Assembly: GCA_003343765.1 (NCBI GenBank)
Contig: QAKO01000009.1
Location: 1-5,776 of the forward strand
Length of the DNA stretch: 5,776 nucleotides
Direction: 5' to 3'
Source of the DNA: Bacillota bacterium
GTDB lineage: Bacteria; Bacillota; Clostridia; Christensenellales; Borkfalkiaceae
Positions 1 through 5,206 of this stretch are shown piece after piece. The position numbers and the translations under genes were made by a program. The notes beneath the pieces are model-generated. The model did not search any database and was not told the DNA's origin. It saw nothing but the letters and a program-made list of their open reading frames with translations. The first letter of the stretch is position 1, and each line of letters opens with the position of its first letter.

Positions 1-257
1 GCTCCCGTGATGTATTTTCGCAGAAGCATACAGAAATTGGGCGCCACGTCGGGCGCGGTACGCGGGATATCCGAAAGAATGGCGCGCGCAAAGGATGCGT
101 TCGTGTTGAGTACGAGCTTTTTTGTTTTTCCGCCCGCATACAGCAAGATGTCGATTTCGTCGCGCGAGGGCTGGATGATTTTGTTGACTTTTCCGCCGCG
201 CAGCTGTTCGTCGAGTTCTCGCGCGATGTGGCGCAGCGTAAAGGCGTCCTGTGGCAT
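1..257 (-). CDS. rqcH: RqcH/NFACT family ribosome quality control protein (5' part only)
   Basis: This is the first 85 codons of a gene that runs off the left edge of the window. The translation starts MPQDAFTLRHIARELDEQL and contains GGKVNKIIQP (residues 21-30), a DEIDILLY strand and FCMLLRKYITG (residues 75-85). This is the typical NFACT-N start of the RqcH/Rqc2 family, often annotated as fibronectin-binding protein FbpA. In Bacillus subtilis RqcH binds 50S subunits that carry a stalled nascent chain and recruits tRNA-Ala to add a C-terminal alanine tail for degradation. The start at 257 is supported by AAAGGAG at 264-270 on the minus strand, six bases upstream, and by alignment to the usual family N-terminus. 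The catalytic and RNA-binding motifs lie outside the window, so completeness cannot be judged. It is transcribed divergently from tig. The family call is secure; the tailing function is inferred from the family. Confidence 0.9.
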   Translation of the reverse strand, partial: MPQDAFTLRHIARELDEQLRGGKVNKIIQPSRDEIDILLYAGGKTKKLVLNTNASFARAILSDIPRTAPDVAPNFCMLLRKYITG

Positions 258-324
258 GATCTGCTCCTTTTCGCAGACGGCGTTTGATCGGGAAATACTG
301 CTGTTTTTGCCGTTTGCTCTGTTT

Positions 325-353
325 ATTATAGCGTATTCGCCAAAAAAAGTAAA
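325..353 (-). promoter_or_regulatory. Probable sigma-A promoter for rqcH
   Basis: Read on the minus strand, a perfect -10 box TATAAT (325-330) is preceded by a 17-base spacer and a -35 box TTTACT (348-353), four of six matches to TTGACA. It lies about 70 bases upstream of the rqcH start codon, in an AT-rich stretch, and points the right way. Prediction is from sequence only. Confidence 0.7.
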
Positions 354-371
354 TCATTTGCATAAAAACGC

Positions 372-400
372 TTTGCAAAACGTTTGCTTTGTGCTAAAAT
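372..400 (+). promoter_or_regulatory. Probable sigma-A promoter for tig-clpP(-clpX)
   Basis: The -10 box TAAAAT (395-400) is preceded directly by TGC, giving an extended -10 motif. A -35 box TTTGCA (372-377) lies 17 bases upstream. The expected transcription start near 407 leaves a leader of about 37 bases before the tig start codon. A short inverted repeat, GCAAA-ACG-TTTGC (375-387), lies between and partly over the promoter boxes and could be a regulator site. I see no CtsR-type or CIRCE heat-shock operator here. Confidence 0.6.
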
Positions 401-443
401 ACTATAACGAGTAAAAAGGCAAATTATAGCAGGAGAAGTTTTT

Positions 444-1994
444 ATGAAATACAAAACCGAATCTTCCGAGAAGAGCACAGTGAAAATCACAATGACGTTT
501 GACAAAAACGAGTGGGATGCCGCAAATCAGAAAGCGTATGAACAGACGCGCGGCAAATATTTTGTCAACGGATTCCGCAAGGGCAAAGCTCCCAGGCACG
601 TTATCGAGCTGAATTACGGAAAGGGAGTTTTCTATGAAGATGCGCTGAACAATCTCTTCTCCGATCATTATTATGATATCGTAGAAAAGGAAAAGGACAA
701 CTTTACCGTAGTCGGTCAGCCGCAGCTGTCTGTAGACGACATCAGCGAAAACGGCGCGGTGCTTGTTGCGGTGGCGCCCGTAAAACCCGACGTGAAATTG
801 GGCGATTACAAGGGTATAAACATTAAAAAAGTTGAGTATAATGTAAAGGACGAAGATGTGGAGTCCGAACTCAAACGCCTGCAGGAGCGCAACAGCCGTC
901 TTGTGGCGGTGGAAGACCGCGCGGCGGAAAAGGGCGATACGGCTACCATCGATTTTTCCGGCAGTGTAGACGGCGAAAAGTTTGAAGGCGGCACAAGCGA
1001 GAATTATCCGCTCGTACTCGGCAGCAATTCTTTTATTCCGGGATTTGAAGATCAGGTCATCGGCATGAAAGTGGGCGAGGCGAAGGATATTAACGTGAAG
1101 TTCCCCGAAAACTACCAGGCGGAAAACCTGAAAGGGAAAGACGCCGTGTTTGCGGTCAAGCTGAATAAGCTGGAAAAGAAAGAGTTGCCTGAGATCAACG
1201 ACGAGTTTATCAAAGACGCGGCGGGTGCGGAAAGCGTGGACGCTTATAAGAAAGAGACGCGCGAACGCCTTGAAAAGCAGGCAAAAGAAAAGGGCGATTC
1301 CGAAACGGAAAACAACATCGTGAAAGCCATCACCGATAACGCGGAAGTGGAGATCCCTGATGCGATGATCGAGAATCAGATGGACATGATGATGCGCAAC
1401 ATGGAATACCGTTTGGGTATGCAGTACGGCGGAATGAAACTTGCGGATTATCTCAAGTATATGGGAACGGATCTTAAGACTTTCCGTGAAGGCTATCGTG
1501 CGCAGGCGACGGATACCGTCAAGAGCCAGCTGGTCATCGATAAGATCATCCGTGAAGAGAATATCAAAGCGGAAGATGCGGAGATCGACGCAAAGCTCGA
1601 AGAGTTTGCAAAAGCGGCGAACAAGTCTTTGGAAGAATATAAGAAAGACGTGGACGCTTCTCAGCGCGAATACATCGGCAACGACATCGTCATCAACAAG
1701 CTGTTTGCTTTCCTGAAAGAGAACAACAACATGACGGCGGATGCGGAAGAAAAGAAACCCGCGGCAAAGAAGACGACGAAGAAAGCAGACGGCGAAGAAA
1801 AACCTGCAGCAAAGAAGACGGCGAAGAAAGCTGACTGCGAAGAAAAACCCGCGGCAAAGAAGACGACGAAGAAAGCTGACGGCGAAGAAAAGCCTGCGGC
1901 AAAGAAAACGGCGAAGAAAGCTGACGGCGAAGAAAAGCCTGCGGCGAAGAAGACGACGAAAAAAGCGGCAAAAAAGGAAGATAAAGCGGAGTAA
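444..1994 (+). CDS. tig: Trigger factor (peptidyl-prolyl isomerase/chaperone) with Lys/Ala-rich repeat tail
   Basis: Trigger factor is the ATP-independent chaperone that docks at the ribosome exit tunnel and shields nascent chains. All three family domains are visible. The N-terminal ribosome-binding domain carries the signature GFRKGKAP at residues 43-50. An FKBP-type PPIase domain spans about 160-245 (GDTATIDFSG from residue 164, then LGSNSFIPGFEDQVIGM). The helical chaperone domain spans about 250-430. The start at 444 has AGGAG at 431-435, eight bases upstream. Family members are usually about 430 residues long; this one has 516. The extra part (residues 435-516) is a Lys/Ala/Thr-rich tandem repeat of 15 residues per unit, annotated separately. 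It is in frame and ends at a normal stop, so it is not an obvious frameshift. The gene leads a tig-clpP-clpX cluster. Identity is certain; the tail's role is unknown. Confidence 0.97.
   Translation: MKYKTESSEKSTVKITMTFDKNEWDAANQKAYEQTRGKYFVNGFRKGKAPRHVIELNYGKGVFYEDALNNLFSDHYYDIVEKEKDNFTVVGQPQLSVDDISENGAVLVAVAPVKPDVKLGDYKGINIKKVEYNVKDEDVESELKRLQERNSRLVAVEDRAAEKGDTATIDFSGSVDGEKFEGGTSENYPLVLGSNSFIPGFEDQVIGMKVGEAKDINVKFPENYQAENLKGKDAVFAVKLNKLEKKELPEINDEFIKDAAGAESVDAYKKETRERLEKQAKEKGDSETENNIVKAITDNAEVEIPDAMIENQMDMMMRNMEYRLGMQYGGMKLADYLKYMGTDLKTFREGYRAQATDTVKSQLVIDKIIREENIKAEDAEIDAKLEEFAKAANKSLEEYKKDVDASQREYIGNDIVINKLFAFLKENNNMTADAEEKKPAAKKTTKKADGEEKPAAKKTAKKADCEEKPAAKKTTKKADGEEKPAAKKTAKKADGEEKPAAKKTTKKAAKKEDKAE
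1746..1964 (+). repeat. In-frame 45-bp tandem repeat encoding a Lys/Ala-rich tail of trigger factor
   Basis: Five copies of a unit reading EEKPAAKKT(T/A)KKAD(G/C) start at 1746, 1794, 1839, 1884 and 1929. The first copy has one extra Lys and is 48 bp. The last lacks its final three residues and runs into AAKKEDKAE at the C-terminus. Residue 10 alternates Thr, Ala, Thr, Ala, Thr, so the array also has a 90-bp period. The copies differ mostly at third codon positions. Copy 2 ends in Cys (TGC) where copies 1, 3 and 4 have Gly (GGC). Across residues 435-516 there are 29 Lys and 17 acidic residues, no aromatic residue and almost no hydrophobic residue except Ala. The tail is therefore expected to be disordered and positively charged, like histone H1 or bacterial H1-like tails. 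Confidence 0.95.
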
Positions 1995-2027
1995 TCGCAC
2001 GGGATATTATGCCCGTCGAGAGCGATT
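1993..2027 (+). other. Bulged stem-loop between tig and clpP
   Basis: An outer stem pairs AATCGC (1993-1998) with GCGATT (2022-2027). Directly inside it, ACGGG (1999-2003) pairs with CCCGT (2012-2016). The loop is eight bases and one side has a five-base bulge (2017-2021). The structure starts on the last two bases of the tig stop codon and ends just before the clpP ribosome binding site GGAG (2028-2031). No T-run follows, so it is not an intrinsic terminator. It may influence clpP translation, mRNA processing or stability; this is inference from position. Confidence 0.5.
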
Positions 2028-2036
2028 GGAGAAGAC

Positions 2037-2633
2037 ATGGACGAAATCAAAATGAATCTGATTCCGATGGTAGTGGAGCAATCCAGCCGGGGCGAGCGTT
2101 CGTACGATATATATTCGCGCCTGCTGGAAGACCGTATCATCTTTCTTTCGGGTGAGATCAACGACGGTATGGCGAATACCATTGTGGCGCAGTTGATTTA
2201 CCTGGAAGCGAAGGATATGAACAAGGATATCAGCCTGTATATCAACAGTCCGGGCGGAAGCGTAACGGCGGGCATGGCGATCTACGATACGATGCAGTAT
2301 ATTCATTGTGACGTATCGACGATCTGTATCGGAATGGCGGCGAGCATGGGAGCGTTTTTGCTTTCCAGCGGCACGAAAGGTAAGCGATTTGCGCTTCCGA
2401 ACAGTGAGATCATGATTCATCAGCCGCTTGGCGGAGCGCAGGGACAGGCGAGCGATATCAAGATCCAGGCAGAGCATATCCTGAAGATTAAAGACAAGAT
2501 GAACCGTATTTTGGCTGAAAACACGGGCAGGAGCATCCAGGAGATCGAGCGTGATACGGACCGCGACAATTATCTGTCTGCGGAAGAGGCGAAAAATTAC
2601 GGGCTTGTCGACAACGTATTCTATAAAAGATAA
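2037..2633 (+). CDS. clpP: ATP-dependent Clp protease proteolytic subunit ClpP
   Basis: ClpP is the serine peptidase that forms a double heptameric barrel and degrades proteins fed in by ClpX or other Clp ATPases in the cytoplasm. The 198-residue length is normal. The catalytic triad is intact: Ser103 in GMAASMG, His128 in MIHQPLGG, and Asp177 in RDTDRDNYL. The oxyanion and substrate strand NSPGGSVTAG (70-79) is also present. The start at 2037 is chosen because GGAG (2028-2031) lies five bases upstream. The more family-typical N-terminus MNLIP begins at Met6 (2052) but has no binding site of its own. The protein may thus carry five extra residues (MDEIK) ahead of the axial loop, or these may be removed. 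The gene follows tig after 42 bases and is probably cotranscribed with it. Confidence 0.97.
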   Translation: MDEIKMNLIPMVVEQSSRGERSYDIYSRLLEDRIIFLSGEINDGMANTIVAQLIYLEAKDMNKDISLYINSPGGSVTAGMAIYDTMQYIHCDVSTICIGMAASMGAFLLSSGTKGKRFALPNSEIMIHQPLGGAQGQASDIKIQAEHILKIKDKMNRILAENTGRSIQEIERDTDRDNYLSAEEAKNYGLVDNVFYKR

Positions 2634-2670
2634 AGACGGTGCGAAGGAATTTGTGCCGGTTTGAGAGCAG

Positions 2671-2705
2671 CGCCGCCGTTCGTTTCAATTTACGAAACTG
2701 CGGCG
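2671..2705 (+). terminator. Imperfect hairpin between clpP and clpX, possible weak terminator or attenuator
   Basis: An outer GC stem pairs CGCCGC (2671-2676) with GCGGCG (2700-2705). An inner stem pairs GTTTC (2682-2686) with GAAAC (2694-2698). The loop is seven bases and the internal loop is asymmetric. The following bases, TGCTTTGTTATTG, are T-rich but not a clean T-run, so termination would be partial at best. It lies in the 137-base clpP-clpX gap and could lower clpX expression relative to clpP. No convincing clpX promoter was found downstream of it. Confidence 0.35.
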
Positions 2706-2770
2706 TGCTTTGTTATTGACATACAATCATCCCGCAGCCCGCAAAGGGGTGCGAAAGGAGGACAACAACC

Positions 2771-3988
2771 ATGAAAGAAGAACAATGCTGTTCATTTTGC
2801 GGCAAACCGAAGAGCCGCACGAAGGTACTGATCAGCGGGCCGGACGGTTTGTCCATCTGCGACGAATGTGTGGAGATCTGTAACGAGGAGATCCGTGCGG
2901 CGCAGGAGAAACCGACGGATACGGTAGAACTGAAAAAGCCTTCGGAAATCAAAGCGGAACTGGATAAATATATTGTGGGGCAGGACAAGGCGAAGAAAGT
3001 TTTGTCGGTAGCCGTATACAATCATTATAAGCGCATCAACAGCGAGCTGACCAGAAAGAACGACGATGTCGAGATCGAAAAGAGCAATATACTGCTGCTT
3101 GGCCCTACGGGATGCGGCAAAACTCTTTTGGCGCGTACGCTGGCGAGGATCCTGAACGTACCGTTTGCCACGAGTGACGCAACGACCCTGACGGAAGCGG
3201 GGTATGTGGGCGAAGACGTGGAAAACATTCTGCTCAAACTCATCCAGAATGCGGATTATGATATTGAAAAGGCGCAGCGCGGCATTATATATATCGACGA
3301 GATTGACAAGATCGCCCGCAAGAGCGAGAATGTATCCATCACGCGCGACGTATCGGGCGAAGGGGTACAGCAGGCATTATTGAAAATCATTGAGAGTACG
3401 ATTGCGAACGTACCTCCGCAGGGCGGGAGGAAGCATCCTCAGCAGGAGTGTATGCGTATCGACACGACGAATATTCTGTTTATCTGCGGCGGCGCGTTTG
3501 TGGGATTGGATAAGATCGTTCAGGCGCGAAAGGACGACACGTCCCTCGGTTTTGGCGGCAAAGTCAAGAGTACGGACGAAATGGATTACCAGCTTTTTGA
3601 CGATGTGAAACCGCAGGATCTGACGAAATTCGGGTTGATCCCTGAGTTTGTCGGACGTGTGCCGATCGTGGTCAACCTGCAGCCGCTGGACGAAACGGCG
3701 CTGGTGAAGATTCTGACCGAACCGAAGAATGCGCTTATCAAACAGTACCAGAAACTCATCGGATTGGACGGTGTAAAACTTTCCTTCGAGCCGTCGGCCG
3801 TGAGCGAGATCGCAAGCACGGCGATCAAATTAAAGACGGGTGCGCGCGGACTGCGTACGATCATCGAAAACATTATGACGGACGTCATGTATCAGATCCC
3901 GTCGGACAATGATATCAGCGAAGTGAAAATCACGCGCGACTGCGTTTTAGGCAATTCCAAGCCCGAACTCATCAAAAAGAGCGCGTAA
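2771..3988 (+). CDS. clpX: ATP-dependent Clp protease ATPase subunit ClpX
   Basis: ClpX is the hexameric AAA+ unfoldase that recognises tagged substrates and threads them into ClpP. All parts are visible in 405 residues. The N-terminal zinc-binding domain has C7-C10 and C30-C33. Walker A is GPTGCGKT (111-118) and Walker B is IIYIDEID (172-179). The pore-1 loop is GYVGED (144-149) and the RKH loop is at 220-222. Sensor 2 is GARGLR (357-362). The ClpP-docking loop reads LGF (259-261) in place of the more usual IGF. Walker A has Cys where B. subtilis has Ser; this should still be functional. The start at 2771 follows a very strong AAAGGAGG (2754-2761) nine bases upstream. The gene is third in the tig-clpP-clpX order and is closed off by a strong terminator, so lon does not follow directly as in many relatives. 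Confidence 0.97.
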   Translation: MKEEQCCSFCGKPKSRTKVLISGPDGLSICDECVEICNEEIRAAQEKPTDTVELKKPSEIKAELDKYIVGQDKAKKVLSVAVYNHYKRINSELTRKNDDVEIEKSNILLLGPTGCGKTLLARTLARILNVPFATSDATTLTEAGYVGEDVENILLKLIQNADYDIEKAQRGIIYIDEIDKIARKSENVSITRDVSGEGVQQALLKIIESTIANVPPQGGRKHPQQECMRIDTTNILFICGGAFVGLDKIVQARKDDTSLGFGGKVKSTDEMDYQLFDDVKPQDLTKFGLIPEFVGRVPIVVNLQPLDETALVKILTEPKNALIKQYQKLIGLDGVKLSFEPSAVSEIASTAIKLKTGARGLRTIIENIMTDVMYQIPSDNDISEVKITRDCVLGNSKPELIKKSA

Positions 3989-3995
3989 AAAAGAA

Positions 3996-4043
3996 AGAAG
4001 CTCCCTGCCTGTATGATGAACAGGCAGGGAGCTTCTGCTTTTT
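3996..4043 (+). terminator. Strong intrinsic terminator after clpX
   Basis: A perfect stem pairs GAAGCTCCCTGCCTG (3997-4011) with CAGGCAGGGAGCTTC (4021-4035), plus an A-T pair at 3996/4036. The loop is nine bases, and TGC plus five T residues follow (to 4043). The stem begins eight bases after the clpX stop codon. An A-rich run on the left side means that it could also stop transcription coming from the right on the minus strand, though no convergent gene is present. Confidence 0.95.
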
Positions 4044-4117
4044 CGCGTATTTTGGTAAAGGGAAAAAATCTCCTTTTATTTGTCGCGTTACGGGACGAAT
4101 GTTTTCCGAACCGTATC

Positions 4118-4145
4118 CGGAGGCTATCCGAACGGATAGCCTCCG
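4118..4145. repeat. Perfect 13-bp inverted repeat of unknown function
   Basis: The arm CGGAGGCTATCCG (4118-4130) is repeated exactly in reverse complement at 4133-4145, with only AA between. As RNA this gives a 12-bp stem closed by a GAAC tetraloop. On the plus strand an A-run follows, not a T-run. On the minus strand the T-run lies before the hairpin. It therefore does not fit an intrinsic terminator on either strand. The hexamer TCCGAA occurs three times nearby (4105, 4127 and 4142). It could be a protein-binding operator, a stable RNA 3' end, or a member of a dispersed palindrome family. Confidence 0.85.
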
Positions 4146-4317
4146 AAAAAGCGCACATTTTTGTTTGGAAAGGCGGACGGCGCACCGTATAGGTTTTAAT
4201 TGCCGGGGAAACGGGGAGAACGTTAAAAAGAAGTAAATTATGAACGGGTAAGAAACTTTTTATACGGAGTTATAAACAAAATTAATAGCGTGATTCGTGT
4301 TTTGCGGGCGAAAATGC

Positions 4318-4346
4318 TTGAAAATTCGGGCGCGGTCGGTTATACT
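4318..4346 (+). promoter_or_regulatory. Sigma-A promoter for the nfnAB operon
   Basis: A -35 box TTGAAA (4318-4323) and a -10 box TATACT (4341-4346) are separated by exactly 17 bases; each matches five of six consensus bases. The start of transcription is expected near 4353, giving a leader of roughly 46 bases before the nfnA start codon. I saw no clear Rex-type or other redox regulator site around it. Confidence 0.85.
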
Positions 4347-4398
4347 ATATGATAATAATTCAATTTCTTAAGACATAAAGAGAAAGGACGGTCAGGTT

Positions 4399-5205
4399 AT
4401 GTATAAAATCGTTAAAAAGAGAGAGCTGAATCCCACCGTTACGCTCATGGAAGTGGAAGCGCCGTTTGTAGCCAAAAAGGCGGAACCGGGGCAGTTCATC
4501 ATTTTGCGCGTGGACGAAGCGGGCGAACGCATTCCGCTGACGGTAGCAGATTTTGACAGGGAAAAGGGTACGGTCACGATTATTTTCCAGATCGTGGGCG
4601 GAACCACGGAACGGCTGAATCATTTGCAGGAAGGGGATTGCATTCACGACTTTGTGGGACCGCTGGGTGAGCCTTCGCACGTGGAAGGGTTGAAAAAGGT
4701 AGCGGTTGTAGGCGGCGGAGTCGGCTGTGCGATCGCATATCCTGTGGCGAAAAAACTGCACGCTCTGGGAGCTTGTGTGCACAGCGTTGTCGGTTTCCGC
4801 AACAAAGATCTTGTCATTCTGGAACAGGAATTCCGTTCCGTTTCGGATTTGTATAAACTCATGTCGGATGACGGGAGCTGCGGTGAAAAGGGATTGGTCA
4901 CAGACGCCCTGAAAGCATTGATTGAAGCGGGAAATCAGTACGACGAAGTGATCGCCATCGGTCCGGTGGTGATGATGAAGTTTGTTTCCCTGCTTACGAA
5001 ACAATATAATATCAAGACGATGGTGAGCATGAACCCTATCATGATCGACGGAACGGGAATGTGTGGATGCTGCCGTCTGACGGTTGCGGGCAAAACCAAA
5101 TTTGCGTGCGTGGACGGCCCTGATTTTGACGGGCATGAAGTGGATTACGATGAGATCATGAAGCGCGCGTCCACATATAAGGACTTTGAGAAGAGGGAGC
5201 GGTAA
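4399..5205 (+). CDS. nfnA: Ferredoxin:NADP+ oxidoreductase small subunit (NfnA/SudB-like)
   Basis: This 268-residue FAD- and [2Fe-2S]-containing flavoprotein belongs to the dihydroorotate dehydrogenase electron-transfer subunit/NfnA family. An FAD-binding beta-barrel comes first, with RIPLTVAD at 44-51 and GGTT at 67-70. A nucleotide-binding Rossmann fold follows, with VGGGVGCA at 104-111. The C-terminal cluster segment has Cys222, Cys225 and Cys237 with Asp217 just upstream. This fits the known three-Cys, one-Asp ligation of the NfnA [2Fe-2S] cluster, although which Asp is used is inferred. In NfnAB this subunit takes NADH, and the complex couples NADH and reduced ferredoxin oxidation to NADP+ reduction by electron bifurcation. 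The start has AAAGGA (4383-4388) ten bases upstream. nfnB follows after one base. Older annotation of such pairs as sulfide dehydrogenase remains possible. Confidence 0.88.
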   Translation: MYKIVKKRELNPTVTLMEVEAPFVAKKAEPGQFIILRVDEAGERIPLTVADFDREKGTVTIIFQIVGGTTERLNHLQEGDCIHDFVGPLGEPSHVEGLKKVAVVGGGVGCAIAYPVAKKLHALGACVHSVVGFRNKDLVILEQEFRSVSDLYKLMSDDGSCGEKGLVTDALKALIEAGNQYDEVIAIGPVVMMKFVSLLTKQYNIKTMVSMNPIMIDGTGMCGCCRLTVAGKTKFACVDGPDFDGHEVDYDEIMKRASTYKDFEKRER

Positions 5206-5206
5206 C

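Larger units (their letters stand above)
3989..4398. other. 410-base gene-free spacer between clpX and nfnA
   Basis: No credible coding region was found on either strand. From left to right it holds the clpX terminator (3996-4043), a weak A/T-flanked stem (AAAGG at 4057-4061 against CCTTT near 4072), a perfect 13-bp inverted repeat (4118-4145), about 170 bases with no recognised signal (4146-4317), the nfnA promoter (4318-4346) and the nfnA leader with its ribosome binding site AAAGGA (4383-4388). I did not recognise a riboswitch or known small RNA in it. Confidence 0.7.

Noticed and set aside
374..388. Catabolite (cre) site in the tig promoter
   Set aside because: The central AAAACGTTT looks similar, but about four of the defined cre positions do not match.
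7..414. Plus-strand open frame of 135 codons at the left edge
   Set aside because: It overlaps rqcH antisense and then runs across both promoters in AT-rich intergenic sequence. It has no family resemblance, and the opposite strand gives a clear RqcH N-terminus.
402..2000. A 532-codon open frame antisense to tig
   Set aside because: It lies almost exactly opposite tig, encodes a low-complexity Arg/Leu/Phe-rich product that mirrors the Lys-rich repeat and codon bias, and resembles no family. The tig frame has all the expected domains.
1661..2182. Minus-strand open frame with FFAAGFSSPSAFF repeats
   Set aside because: The hydrophobic repeats are the reverse complement of the Lys-rich trigger factor tail, not a membrane protein. 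It also crosses the start of clpP.
2716..2744. Possible clpX promoter with perfect TTGACA
   Set aside because: At 16-18 bases downstream there is only GC-rich sequence with no -10 box, and TACAAT at 2722 directly abuts the TTGACA, which is not a usable spacing.
4118..4145. Intrinsic terminator reading of the 13-bp inverted repeat
   Set aside because: The plus strand has an A-run after the stem, and on the minus strand the T-run precedes the stem, so neither direction gives a stem followed by T residues.
3892..4185. Small minus-strand gene in the clpX-nfnA spacer
   Set aside because: The open frame runs through the terminator stem and into the clpX 3' end on the opposite strand. It has no ribosome binding site that I can see and no recognisable protein features.
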